From an uncultured Moraxellaceae bacterium (GTDB taxonomy: Bacteria; Pseudomonadota; Gammaproteobacteria; Pseudomonadales; Moraxellaceae), in NCBI GenBank assembly GCA_937952925.1, contig CALFYA010000390.1, positions 1 through 28,194 on the forward strand: a stretch of DNA of 28,194 bases, read 5' to 3'. Numbering within the stretch: the first letter of the stretch is position 1; each line of letters begins with the position of its first letter. This document shows, one piece after another, positions 15,085 to 22,536 of the stretch. The notes under the pieces were generated by a model. It had not been told where the DNA came from and made no database searches. It worked only from the letters and a program-made list of their open reading frames with translations. The position numbers and the translations under genes were made by a program.

Positions 15085-15516
15085 TTACGCCAGCACATGC
15101 CGCATGACATACACGGTGACAAAGCCCATCGCCATAAAGCTCAGCGTCGCCGCCAATGAGCGCAGCGAAAAGCGCGACAGTCCACATACGCCATGCCCAC
15201 TGGTACAGCCCGATCCATAGCGCGTGCCGATCCCGACCAATAGCCCTGCACCAATCAGCAATAGCGGATTGTGACTAATAGTGATGGTGGGAAAGGTGGC
15301 AAACAGTGCATACAGCCACGGTGCGAGCACGAGGCCGAGCACAAATGCCCAGCGCCAAGATTCTTGCCGACCACTTGCATTGAGCAAACCGCCAACAATG
15401 CCGCTAATCCCTGCAATCCGCCCATTACCGAGCAACAAAATGGCGGCTGCTACGCCAATCAACCCTCCGCCAAGCAACGCGCTCCACGGCGTAAATGAAC
15501 CCCAATCGATACTCAT
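15085..15516 (-). CDS. YeeE/YedE-type sulfur transporter, first half
   Basis: This 143-residue membrane protein has the hallmark RYGSGCTSGHGVCG, the Cys-containing pore motif of YeeE/YedE (DUF395) proteins that conduct thiosulfate or related sulfur species. About four helices are visible. Its ATG overlaps the stop of the bigR-type gene as ATGA, so the two are translationally coupled. The next gene encodes the partner half. Uptake or export cannot be told from sequence. Confidence 0.92.
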   Translation of the reverse strand: MSIDWGSFTPWSALLGGGLIGVAAAILLLGNGRIAGISGIVGGLLNASGRQESWRWAFVLGLVLAPWLYALFATFPTITISHNPLLLIGAGLLVGIGTRYGSGCTSGHGVCGLSRFSLRSLAATLSFMAMGFVTVYVMRHVLA

Positions 15517-15860
15517 GCTTCACCTGTGGGACAAAAGCGCTGATACAGCACTTGTAAAATCGCAAGGGCGTCGTCACTGGCAATCCGGTAATAAATCTGC
15601 TTGCCAGCGCGACGGGTATCGACGAGTCCTTCTTGACGCAGCACCCCTAATTGTTGGGACAAACTTGGTTGACCGAGTCCCACCAGCTCCTCAAGCTCAC
15701 TGACACAATATTCACCTTGCGATAACTGACACAGCAGCAGCAGTCGATCAGGATGAGACAGGGCTTTGAGCAGTTGGCTGGCTTGTCCTGCGGCGTGTTG
15801 CATGAGGGTCAGCATGGCCTGTGGATCTGGCGTGGTGGCTGGTAAATCAAGTGTAGACAT
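15513..15860 (-). CDS. bigR: ArsR-family persulfide-sensing repressor, BigR/SqrR type
   Basis: This 115-residue winged-helix repressor has the ArsR core ALSHPDRLLLLCQL followed by the recognition helix QPSLSQQLGVLRQEGLV and the wing TRRAGKQIYYRI. Cys44 (LLLLCQL) and Cys110 (QRFCPTG) are 66 residues apart, the same spacing and context as the two redox cysteines of BigR and SqrR. In that family they form a disulfide or tetrasulfide with reactive sulfur and release DNA. An extra Cys52 is present. The metal-site pattern of ArsR/CadC is absent. It heads the transport operon and faces the persulfide dioxygenase gene. Repression of both via the shared promoter palindrome is a strong inference. Confidence 0.93.
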   Translation of the reverse strand: MSTLDLPATTPDPQAMLTLMQHAAGQASQLLKALSHPDRLLLLCQLSQGEYCVSELEELVGLGQPSLSQQLGVLRQEGLVDTRRAGKQIYYRIASDDALAILQVLYQRFCPTGEA

Positions 15861-15879
15861 GGCGATACCAATCGATGTG

Positions 15880-15891
15880 TGTTTGCAAACA
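15880..15891. repeat. 12-bp perfect palindrome in the bigR leader
   Basis: TGTTTGCAAACA is a perfect 12-bp palindrome located just downstream of the bigR -10 box, around the expected transcription start. It could be a second regulator site; there is no direct evidence for which one. Confidence 0.45.
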
Positions 15892-15896
15892 TGATC

Positions 15897-15945
15897 ATTA
15901 TATGTATTGACAATATATTAGTCAATATAATATAAAAATACATAT
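15897..15945. promoter_or_regulatory. Divergent overlapping promoters with a shared BigR-type operator
   Basis: Minus strand: -35 TTGACT (15920-15925), 17-bp spacer, -10 TATAAT (15897-15902) for the bigR operon. Plus strand: -35 TTGACA (15907-15912, perfect), 18-bp spacer, -10 TATAAA (15931-15936) for the dioxygenase gene. The two -35 boxes are the arms of one palindrome, TATTGAC-N9-GTCAATA (15905-15927). A second, wider inverted repeat, ATATGTATT (15900-15908) and AATACATAT (15937-15945), encloses it. AT-rich palindromes of this kind are known BigR-family targets. A dimer on the central palindrome would block both promoters. Confidence 0.75.
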
Positions 15946-15987
15946 TGATTGGATTGACCCCGCACTGGGGCAGGCAGAGCGAATATC

Positions 15988-16881
15988 ATGACCCACATGC
16001 AGATCGAATCGTTTTTAGATCCCGACAGTGAAACCTTTACCCATGTGGTGCACACCGGTCGGGGGAGTGGCTGCGCGATTATTGATCCGGTGCTTGATTT
16101 TGATCCCAAATCTGGCTCTACCAACACGACGGTTGCTGATCGGGTGATGGCGTATGTCCGCGCGCATCAGCTCAAGGTCGAGTGGATTTTGGAAACGCAT
16201 GCCCACGCCGATCACTTGTCGGCTGCGCCATATCTCAAGGCGCAGCTGGGCGGCAAGATTGCGATTGGCGAAACCATTCGCTTGGTGCAAAAAGTATTTA
16301 AGGCGTTATTTAACCTCGAAAGCACCTTTAATACCGATGGTCGCCAGTTTGATCATTTGTTTGCCGACGGTGAAGTGTTTCAGATTGGTGAGTTGACTGC
16401 GACTGCACGCCACGTCGCAGGTCATACCCCTGCCGACATGGCCTACCAGATCAACGATGCGGTGTTTGTTGGCGATACGATTTTTATGCCCGATGTGGGC
16501 ACCGCACGGTGTGACTTCCCCGGTGGCAACGCCCAGACCTTATATCGCTCGATCCGTCAGTTGCTGAGCCTACCCGACGACACCAAACTATATTTGTGTC
16601 ATGACTATCCCCCCGCAGGGCGTCGTCATCAGCCGATGACCACGGTCAAAGCGCAGCGCGAATCCAACATCCATGTGCGTGATGGCATCAGCGAAGACAG
16701 CTTTGTCCAGATGCGCAATCAACGGGACGCCACCTTAGCCATGCCACGTCTGATTTTACCGTCAGTGCAAGTCAACGTGCGGGCAGGGCAATTGCCCCCA
16801 CCCGAAGACAATGGCGTGCGCTATTTGAAAATCCCACTCAATGTGTTGCCCCATCATTTGCCAACCCACACGGCAAGCTGA
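15988..16881 (+). CDS. blh: Persulfide dioxygenase, ETHE1/Blh-like metallo-beta-lactamase fold
   Basis: ETHE1-type enzymes oxidise glutathione persulfide to sulfite with a mononuclear iron. The 297-residue protein has the fold motif THAHADH (70-76), the GHTPADMAY motif, the metal-bridging VGDTIF and a C-terminal CHDYPP with the last histidine ligand, all typical of the Blh/ETHE1 branch. It lacks the DUF442 domain that many Blh proteins carry; that domain is encoded separately, twice, across the promoter region. The ATG at 15988 has only a weak upstream purine stretch. Expression should be induced by reactive sulfur through the BigR-type repressor. No sulfide:quinone reductase gene is in the window. 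Confidence 0.9.
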   Translation: MTHMQIESFLDPDSETFTHVVHTGRGSGCAIIDPVLDFDPKSGSTNTTVADRVMAYVRAHQLKVEWILETHAHADHLSAAPYLKAQLGGKIAIGETIRLVQKVFKALFNLESTFNTDGRQFDHLFADGEVFQIGELTATARHVAGHTPADMAYQINDAVFVGDTIFMPDVGTARCDFPGGNAQTLYRSIRQLLSLPDDTKLYLCHDYPPAGRRHQPMTTVKAQRESNIHVRDGISEDSFVQMRNQRDATLAMPRLILPSVQVNVRAGQLPPPEDNGVRYLKIPLNVLPHHLPTHTAS

Positions 16882-16902
16882 TCTGTCGTAAAATAACCAT
16901 CG

Positions 16903-16947
16903 AAAATGGGGTGAAATCTGGCATGATGAAAAAAAATACCCCATTTT
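16903..16947. repeat. 10-bp inverted repeat before the hydrolase gene
   Basis: AAAATGGGGT (16903-16912) and ACCCCATTTT (16938-16947) are perfect inverted copies 25 nt apart, ending 13 nt before the hydrolase ATG. No T tract follows on the plus strand, so an operator or leader hairpin is as likely as a terminator. Confidence 0.5.
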
Positions 16948-16960
16948 GGATGTGATACGC

Positions 16961-17845
16961 ATGAATTACACCGTTGAACCGTTGATCCTCAAAAGCCACG
17001 ACGACACCTTGGGCGCAGATTTTTACCGCCCAAACAAAGGCCGCAAACCACCCGTGATCATTATGGCGCATGGCTTTGCCGGTGAGCGCAAATTTGGCTT
17101 GCCCAAATTTGCCGACGCGTTTGCCAGTGCGGGGTATGCCGTGGTGCTGTTTGATTATCGCGGCTTTGGCGGGTCAACTGGACGGCCACGCGAGTTGGTG
17201 TCACCGAGTCATCATCTCGAAGACTGGCGCGCGGTGCTCAACCAAGTCAAAAAACGCAAAGATATTGATGTGAAAAAAATCATCCTGTGGGGCACCTCGT
17301 TTAGCGGCGGTCATGTGATGGTCACCGCTGCTCGCGAAAAAGGCGTCAAAGCCATAATCTCGCAAGTGCCGCATGTCGATGGTTTGGCGAGTAGCTTGCT
17401 GTATCCCAAACACCTGTTGCCACAAGCGATGCTGACCGCCACCAAAGATTTGGCCGGCTCCAAGCTTGGGCGTGATCCGATCCGTATTCCGGTGGTGGCG
17501 ACCAGTGGTGTGCGCTGCTTGGCGGCTGCCGATTGTTATAGCGGCTACATGAAGATGGTGCAGTCGGGATCATCGTGGATGGGCTTAGTGCCCGCACGGA
17601 TCTTGATCAGTATTACCCAATATCGCCCGATCCGCGACGCGCACAAAATCAAATGTCCGGTTTTATTGGTGGCAGCGGCGCAAGATTCGCTGATTCCCAT
17701 CGAATCTACCCGTATTGCGGCACAAAAAATCAAGCAAGTCGAGTATGTGGAGTGGCCGATGGGGCATTTTGATCCATACGACGGGGCGTGGTTTCATGAA
17801 AACATCAAAACCCAATTGGCCTTTTTAAAAGCACAATTAAGCTAA
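16961..17845 (+). CDS. Alpha/beta hydrolase
   Basis: This 294-residue soluble hydrolase has the oxyanion-hole motif AHGFAGE (36-42), a nucleophile elbow GTSFSGG with Ser113, an acid Asp in AAAQDSLIP and the catalytic His in PMGHFDPYDG, so the triad is complete. Family members act as esterases, peptidases or amidases; the substrate cannot be predicted. The ATG at 16961 fits the conserved start; a TTG five codons earlier is less likely. It precedes trxC by 14 bp, so the two are probably cotranscribed, but no functional link is evident. Confidence 0.88.
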   Translation: MNYTVEPLILKSHDDTLGADFYRPNKGRKPPVIIMAHGFAGERKFGLPKFADAFASAGYAVVLFDYRGFGGSTGRPRELVSPSHHLEDWRAVLNQVKKRKDIDVKKIILWGTSFSGGHVMVTAAREKGVKAIISQVPHVDGLASSLLYPKHLLPQAMLTATKDLAGSKLGRDPIRIPVVATSGVRCLAAADCYSGYMKMVQSGSSWMGLVPARILISITQYRPIRDAHKIKCPVLLVAAAQDSLIPIESTRIAAQKIKQVEYVEWPMGHFDPYDGAWFHENIKTQLAFLKAQLS

Positions 17846-17859
17846 ATCTGGAGCAAGTG

Positions 17860-18285
17860 ATGTTGGTGGTGTGCCCAAGTTGTATGACCAAAAATCGGAT
17901 TCCAGATGATCGAGTCAACGAATCTCCCAAGTGTGGACGCTGTCAAGCGGCGTTGCTGCCACCAACGGTGCTCAGTTTGACCGAGCAGAATTTTGCGCAC
18001 TATGTGCACAACACCGAGCTGCCAGTAATCGTCGATTTTTGGGCAGATTGGTGTCAGCCCTGCCACATGATGGCACCACATTTTGCCCAAGCGGCCAGCC
18101 TTGCACCGCAGTATCGGTTGGTCAAACTCAACACCGAGCAAGCGCCACAGATCAGCCAGCAGTTTGCCATCCGCAGCATTCCCACCGTGGTATTGCTCAA
18201 ACAAGGTCGTGAAATTGCCCGTCAATCGGGGGTGATGTCTGCACCACAAATCTTGCAGTGGGTCAAACAGGCATGGCGGGATTGA
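17860..18285 (+). CDS. trxC: Thioredoxin 2
   Basis: This 141-residue cytoplasmic disulfide reductase starts with a zinc module of two CxxC pairs, CPSC (Cys5, Cys8) and CGRC (Cys25, Cys28), the hallmark of TrxC. It continues with a thioredoxin fold carrying the active site DFWADWCQPC (Cys65, Cys68) and the cis-proline in RSIPTVVL. The active-site dipeptide is Gln-Pro instead of the usual Gly-Pro, which could shift redox potential. The ATG at 17860 lies 6 nt after GGAG. TrxC is commonly induced by oxidative stress in other bacteria; no OxyR site was identified here. An AT-rich inverted repeat with a T run (18284-18314) right after the stop may end transcription. Confidence 0.94.
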   Translation: MLVVCPSCMTKNRIPDDRVNESPKCGRCQAALLPPTVLSLTEQNFAHYVHNTELPVIVDFWADWCQPCHMMAPHFAQAASLAPQYRLVKLNTEQAPQISQQFAIRSIPTVVLLKQGREIARQSGVMSAPQILQWVKQAWRD

Positions 18286-18578
18286 TAAAATATATTTTAA
18301 ATATATTTTTTATCGCTTAAAATCTCATCAGATGGGTGGACTGTATCCAAAAACAGCAAGTCGCAGCCCCGAAAGTAGGTGTTTTGGTCTGGCACTGACG
18401 TGAAATCATCCCGTCAGCACATCTTTTGCGTTAAGGTAATGAACCTGACGATTGTCAGTGCGTCTGGTGTGGATTAATCTCGCTAAGCGTGTGTCGAGGT
18501 TTGAAATGAGCGTTGTCGTACAAAGATGCGGATCGTTTTGGGCTAAGACTCCAGATTTGGGGGCAAGGATGTCCAACC
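18286..18578 (+). other. Long structured leader/intergenic region before the first GGDEF gene
   Basis: No ORF of interest is found in these 293 bp. It begins with a possible AT-rich terminator of trxC. Several complementary segments follow: CTGACG (18395-18400) with CGTCAG (18412-18417), CTGAC (18445-18449) with GTCAG (18454-18458), and GCACTGAC (18392-18399) with GTCAGTGC (18454-18461). The last pairing excludes the first two. This is the layout of a switchable leader, but it does not match the c-di-GMP-I (GEMM) consensus that I can recall. Confidence 0.4.
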
Positions 18579-19763
18579 ATGCGTAATTTGTTGGAACTCA
18601 AATATAGCGAAATCGCCTCCTTATTGATGGTGATCTTGCTGGCGCAGCTGCTCACTTACTTGGTGTGGGGGCTGGCGTGTGTTTCCCATCCCATTTATCA
18701 GCACTATATCCGCCCCGATGTGGTGTGGAATGTCCTGACACTGTATGGCGTGTCGGCCATTGCTGCAACGGTGTGGCTCAGCTTGTGTATGAGCTACCGC
18801 CAAGAGCAGCGTTGGCAAATTCACCTGTGCGTGGGTGCATTGATCATTTATTTTGGCACCATGCTGTATGCGGGCTATATCACTGGCTTATTGACCCTTG
18901 CGCTCGGTGTGGTGTTGGCTGGTACACCGATTATTGGCCTGTTTTTATTTCCAGCCATGATCGTATTGTGGAGCATGTTGGGGGTCGGTGCGGTATTGAC
19001 CTTGCTGACCTATGCGTCGGTTGCCGGTTATTTGCCTTATGCGCCATTATTTCGCGAACAGCCGATCAGTGGCTCACCCGACTATGGGGTGTTTTATTTT
19101 TGGAGTCAGATTTACTTTGTTGCACCGTTTTTGCTGATCTTGGCGGGTGTCGGGCATCAGTTTTTGCAGCGTTGGACAGCCTTACAAGCGCATGTGCATC
19201 ATCTCAAACAAATTGATCATCTGACCGGTCTACATCATCGGCATGCGGCCTATCAACATTTACAAGAGATCCTCAATCGCAATACAGGCACGCCGTTTGC
19301 GCTGGCACTGCTGGACTTGGATCAATTTACCGCACTCAACAAGCAACATGGCCATGCGATTGCTGATCGGATGCTGCAACACAGTGCCAACACGCTCCGA
19401 CAAGGACTGCGCAGTGAAGATTTTGTGGCACGTTTTGGTGCCGATGAGTTTTTGATTGTGTTTGAAGGGGTGACCTGTCGGACGGCGCTGAGTGTGGCCG
19501 AGCGTTGTCGGCAGTTGATTTACCATCAGCATTTGTTTTTAGAAAATGGCGAATATTTGCGGCAAAGCTCCACGATTGGGGTGATCTGTACCCAAAGTCA
19601 GCAAGAGCATCAAGTCGATCATTTGTTGGAAGAATTACAACAAGCACTGCAGAAAGCCAAAGCGTATGGGCGCAATCGCGTCTATAGTCATGACTGTCCA
19701 TTTTTGCACGAACATTTGACCTTGCCGACCGTTCGGCGGGTTGAGTTACGTTATCGTGCTTAA
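18579..19763 (+). CDS. Membrane GGDEF-domain protein with degenerate active site
   Basis: This 394-residue protein has an N-terminal membrane region of about six helices (residues 10-195) and a C-terminal GGDEF domain (about 212-375). The signature is GADEF (287-291) instead of GG[DE]EF. The substrate segment DLDHFK-xxND of active enzymes reads DLDQFTALNK here, and NRR reads HRH. The inhibitory c-di-GMP site RSED (278-281) is intact, five residues before the signature. Diguanylate cyclase activity is therefore doubtful; a role as a c-di-GMP receptor or partner of the next gene is possible. The start is the ATG at 18579 with AAGGA upstream; a longer N terminus to 18513 is not supported by the paralogue. 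It aligns without gaps, over the N-terminal region and through the signature, with the downstream paralogue. Confidence 0.88.
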   Translation: MRNLLELKYSEIASLLMVILLAQLLTYLVWGLACVSHPIYQHYIRPDVVWNVLTLYGVSAIAATVWLSLCMSYRQEQRWQIHLCVGALIIYFGTMLYAGYITGLLTLALGVVLAGTPIIGLFLFPAMIVLWSMLGVGAVLTLLTYASVAGYLPYAPLFREQPISGSPDYGVFYFWSQIYFVAPFLLILAGVGHQFLQRWTALQAHVHHLKQIDHLTGLHHRHAAYQHLQEILNRNTGTPFALALLDLDQFTALNKQHGHAIADRMLQHSANTLRQGLRSEDFVARFGADEFLIVFEGVTCRTALSVAERCRQLIYHQHLFLENGEYLRQSSTIGVICTQSQQEHQVDHLLEELQQALQKAKAYGRNRVYSHDCPFLHEHLTLPTVRRVELRYRA

Positions 19764-19771
19764 AACGACTA

Positions 19772-19830
19772 GCCAAGCTTGGCGATAAAGTGGTATTTGA
19801 AAGCTATTGAAAATGCATATTCAGATATGC
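19772..19830. repeat. Two small palindromes between the GGDEF genes
   Basis: GCCAAGCTTGGC (19772-19783) is a perfect 12-bp palindrome. GCATAT-TCAG-ATATGC (19815-19830) is a 6-bp inverted repeat. Neither has a T tract, so regulator sites or mRNA hairpins are more likely than terminators. Confidence 0.4.
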
Positions 19831-19853
19831 GCTGGTGAAGGAATGGACACAGC

Positions 19854-21056
19854 ATGCGTAACTTGCTGGATCTAAAATATAGTGAAACATCTGCCCTCTT
19901 GATGGCATTGATGGTGTTTCAGTTGCTCAGCTATATCGGCTGGGGACTTTACAATGTCTATCATCCTGTTTATCAACATTTTGTGAATGTTGATTTTGTG
20001 TGGACAATGTTCTGGGTGTATCTGTGTGCAAGTATTGCCGGTCTCTCATGGCTGGGCGTGTGCTTGTACTATCGACATGATCCCAAATGGCAAATTCCCT
20101 TGAGTATTGGTGCGGTGGGGATTTTTTTGGTGGTGATGCTGTCGGCAGGTTTTGTCAGTGGCTTGCTGGCCATGTCGTTGGGTGTGGTGCTTGCGGGTGG
20201 CCCGATGCTGGGCATCTTGATGCTGCCCTCACGGATTGTGTTGGTGGCGGTGGCGATTGCAGGGGTGGTGTTGGGTGGCCTGACCTATGCATCAGTGTCG
20301 GGCTATTTGCCCTATGCGCCCCTGTTTAAAGAGCAGTTGATCAGCAGTTCACCCGAATATGGTCGGTTTTATTTTTGGAGTGAGGTGTATTTTGTCATTC
20401 CATTTTTGATTGTGATCATGATTGTGGCCGATCAGTTTTTGATGCAATGGCGTGAGCGTGAAGCCAAAATCCGCCATATGAGCCAAACGGATGCATTGAC
20501 CGAACTGTTTAATCGACGTACCGCGCATGAAACCTTGACCAATCTGTTGGCACGTCCCAATCAACATCCGGTTGCGGTGATTCTGCTGGATTTGGATCAC
20601 TTCAAGCGGATCAATGATGTGTATGGGCATTTGGTCGGTGATCAAGCACTGAAGCAAACTGCTGTGGCGCTCAAACGTAGCTTGCGTACCGATGATGTGA
20701 TTGCACGTTTTGGTGGCGAAGAGTTTTTGATTGTGCTGGATGGTGTGACGTGTGCCACGGCCAAGAATGTCGCAGAGCGTTGTCGTCGGATGTTGATGAA
20801 TATCCAGATCTTGGATAAAGATGGCAACCGTATACCGGTCACAGGCAGCTTTGGGGTGGCCTGTATGTTGAGTGGTTTACATGTGGTGGTCGATGACTTA
20901 TTGCGTGAAGCCGATGAGGCGCTGTATGTGGCCAAGTCGGAAGGGCGTAATCGGGTGGTCAATCACCATTGCCCCAATGAGCAGCTGTCGCTCACACACC
21001 CGTCGGCGCGTCGCGCACATCGGATTACCCGTGCAGGCTTGCCCGCAGCAAGCTAG
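19854..21056 (+). CDS. Membrane diguanylate cyclase
   Basis: This 400-residue protein has the same membrane module as its upstream neighbour (about six helices; LGVVLAGGPMLG and YLPYAPLF are shared landmarks) and an intact GGDEF domain. It has NRR, DLDHFKRIND, signature GGEEF (287-291) and inhibitory site RTDD (278-281). It should condense two GTP into cyclic di-GMP at the inner membrane, with product inhibition. The membrane module is MASE-like, but I cannot name the family; its ligand is unknown. The start is the ATG at 19854, with AAGGA 11 nt before it and an out-of-frame ATG in between. Both GGDEF genes begin MRNLL-LKYSE, showing tandem duplication. Confidence 0.93.
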   Translation: MRNLLDLKYSETSALLMALMVFQLLSYIGWGLYNVYHPVYQHFVNVDFVWTMFWVYLCASIAGLSWLGVCLYYRHDPKWQIPLSIGAVGIFLVVMLSAGFVSGLLAMSLGVVLAGGPMLGILMLPSRIVLVAVAIAGVVLGGLTYASVSGYLPYAPLFKEQLISSSPEYGRFYFWSEVYFVIPFLIVIMIVADQFLMQWREREAKIRHMSQTDALTELFNRRTAHETLTNLLARPNQHPVAVILLDLDHFKRINDVYGHLVGDQALKQTAVALKRSLRTDDVIARFGGEEFLIVLDGVTCATAKNVAERCRRMLMNIQILDKDGNRIPVTGSFGVACMLSGLHVVVDDLLREADEALYVAKSEGRNRVVNHHCPNEQLSLTHPSARRAHRITRAGLPAAS

Positions 21057-21064
21057 GTGAGAGT

Positions 21065-21093
21065 GGGCAAGGCAATCATCGATTACCTTGCCC
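21065..21093. terminator. Bidirectional terminator between convergent genes
   Basis: GGGCAAGG (21065-21072) and CCTTGCCC (21086-21093) form a perfect 8-bp stem, with further inner AAT/ATT pairing. TTGTTGT follows on the plus strand. It lies in the 45-bp gap between the second GGDEF gene and the convergent DUF4442 gene. Confidence 0.55.
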
Positions 21094-21101
21094 TTGTTGT
21101 A

Positions 21102-21596
21102 TCAAGCACGTTTTTTCGGTACCCATGCCCACAGCATTTCGGCTTCTACGGGGCTGTTGCCGGTCGCATCCGTGATGACGACGGGCACGAGTACTTCGCC
21201 TTTCGGCTCGGTCAAGATTTTTTGACGTTGTTCGTCGGTCAAGGTGGCGACGGCTTTCATGTCGCCTTTCGCGAGTTTTTTATAATCCAGCTTGAGGGAT
21301 TTGATCAGCGGCATTTTGTCGTCGGGCAGGTTGACGCCGACCACAAAGCCGGTTGCGGTTTCGGCCAGCAGTGCCATCGCCACCGCATGCAAGCTTTTGA
21401 TATGGTTTTGCATCGGGCGGCGGTTTTTGATGGTGCACACCACTTGCTCAGGGCTGACCACTTCATAACGAATCCCACCGGTGCCGACCATTGGCACGAC
21501 TTTGCCAAAGGCAGTGGACAAAATGGTGGTGCGCACGCCTTCTGGCAGGCGGCTGGTGGCATTGACCACTTTCATCAAACGGTTGGGCTTGCTCAT
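21102..21596 (-). CDS. DUF4442 family hotdog-fold thioesterase-like protein
   Basis: This 164-residue protein matches the DUF4442/PaaI-like hotdog pattern: NRRPMQNHIKSLHAVAMALLAETATG forms the long helix region with a conserved Asn-His (residues about 60-85), followed by the beta strands of a hotdog fold. Such proteins are usually acyl-CoA thioesterases, but no substrate is predicted. Two adjacent ATGs exist (21599 and 21596). AGGAG is 3 nt from the first and 6 nt from the second, so I prefer 21596. It follows yajQ on the same strand, separated by a hairpin that may limit readthrough. Confidence 0.85.
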   Translation of the reverse strand: MSKPNRLMKVVNATSRLPEGVRTTILSTAFGKVVPMVGTGGIRYEVVSPEQVVCTIKNRRPMQNHIKSLHAVAMALLAETATGFVVGVNLPDDKMPLIKSLKLDYKKLAKGDMKAVATLTDEQRQKILTEPKGEVLVPVVITDATGNSPVEAEMLWAWVPKKRA

Positions 21597-21624
21597 CATT
21601 GACTCCTCTTAATTTGATCAAGAT

Positions 21625-21648
21625 GCCCTGCTGATCGGTGAGCAGGGC
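21625..21648 (-). terminator. Hairpin after yajQ
   Basis: GCCCTGCT (21625-21632) and AGCAGGGC (21641-21648) form an 8-bp stem on the minus-strand transcript, 12 nt after the yajQ stop. Only a weak T-rich stretch follows, so it may be a partial terminator before the DUF4442 gene. Confidence 0.45.
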
Positions 21649-21659
21649 GGTATGCTGAT

Positions 21660-22148
21660 TTAGTCTTTAAAGTTGTTAAATTGCAGTGGCACGCCAAACT
21701 GTTGTTCTTTTAAAAACGCCATGACTTGCTGCAAGGTGTCACGCTTTTTGTCGGTCACACGGATTTTGTCACCTTGAATCGACGCTTGCACCTTGATGCC
21801 GCTGTCTTTGATCGCTTTGTTGATTTTCTTGGCGGTGTCACCATCCAAGCCATCTTTGAGTTTGACCACTTTGTGGATGTGTTTGCCGGATGCGCTGGGG
21901 TCTTGTGGATCGAGCGCTTGGATGTCCACTTTGCGTTTGTGCATGTGGTTTTCGAGCATGGCGTAGACGTTGTCTACTTGTAGCTCGTTTTCGCCGGTGA
22001 TTTTGATTTCTTTGTTTTTTTCGTTGAGTTCGATTTTCACGTCTTGACCGCGAAAGTCGAAGCGCGTGGCGATTTCTTTTTGGGTGTTTTGCACCGCGTG
22101 GTTGACTTCAAAAATCTCAAGCTCAGAAACAACGTCAAACGAAGGCAT
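21660..22148 (-). CDS. yajQ: YajQ family nucleotide-binding protein (DUF520)
   Basis: The 162-residue cytoplasmic protein begins MPSFDVVSE, the invariant YajQ N terminus, and continues with NTQKEIATRFDFRG and the C-terminal KKRDTLQQVMAFLK. Its length matches E. coli YajQ. Family members bind RNA or nucleotides, and homologues in Xanthomonas and Pseudomonas have been reported as cyclic-di-GMP-binding effectors. The start at 22148 has AAGGTG upstream; a longer reading to 22232 has no support and would run into the divergent rhodanese gene. It lies about 1 kb from a diguanylate cyclase, which is suggestive only, since yajQ is a common housekeeping gene. Confidence 0.95.
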   Translation of the reverse strand: MPSFDVVSELEIFEVNHAVQNTQKEIATRFDFRGQDVKIELNEKNKEIKITGENELQVDNVYAMLENHMHKRKVDIQALDPQDPSASGKHIHKVVKLKDGLDGDTAKKINKAIKDSGIKVQASIQGDKIRVTDKKRDTLQQVMAFLKEQQFGVPLQFNNFKD

Positions 22149-22221
22149 GATTCGCACCTTTACAAGCATAAAAACTGTTTGCGATGCTAGGCGGCTTTGC
22201 ACATTCATACAAGGACTAATC

Positions 22222-22536
22222 ATGATCCGCACGCTTGCCGTTACCGAATTTGATCAAAACCAAAGCGCCACCGTGTGGGATGTGCGCGATGCCAACGCCT
22301 ATGCTGAGGGGCATTTGGCAGGAGCGGTGAATATGCCACTCGATCAGATCTCGGCAGCAGTGCTGGCCGCAGTGCCTGCCGATCAGCCGATTTATGTGTT
22401 GTGTGGGGGTGGGACAAAAGCAGGGCGGGCAGCGGCGTTGATTGAGTCCATCGATAGCAGTCGTGAGGTGGTGGAGCTAAAGGGTGGTACGCGGGGGGCG
22501 GTGGCAGCAGGGATGGAAATTGAGGTGAACAAATAA
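22222..22536 (+). CDS. Single-domain rhodanese-like sulfurtransferase
   Basis: This 104-residue protein has the rhodanese CH2A-like segment VWDVRDANAYAEGHLAGAVNMP and the active loop LCGGGTKAGRAA with the persulfide-carrying Cys. It fits the GlpE/PspE size class. The ATG at 22222 has AAGGA 6 nt upstream. It diverges from yajQ with a 73-bp shared intergenic region. Its TAA overlaps the ATG of the McrB gene (TAATG), so the restriction genes may be translated from its mRNA. Sulfur donor and acceptor are unknown. Confidence 0.9.
   Translation: MIRTLAVTEFDQNQSATVWDVRDANAYAEGHLAGAVNMPLDQISAAVLAAVPADQPIYVLCGGGTKAGRAAALIESIDSSREVVELKGGTRGAVAAGMEIEVNK

Noticed and set aside
16903..16947. Intrinsic terminator of the dioxygenase gene
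   Set aside because: The 10-bp stem lacks a following T tract and has a 25-nt loop, so I list it only as an inverted repeat.
18340..18470. A GEMM (c-di-GMP-I) riboswitch before the GGDEF gene
   Set aside because: The conserved CGCAAAGC-type core and tetraloop receptor pattern are missing; only generic hairpins are visible.
21057..21602. A 181-residue ORF on the plus strand after the second GGDEF gene
   Set aside because: It is antisense to the DUF4442 gene, which has a good ribosome-binding site and family pattern.
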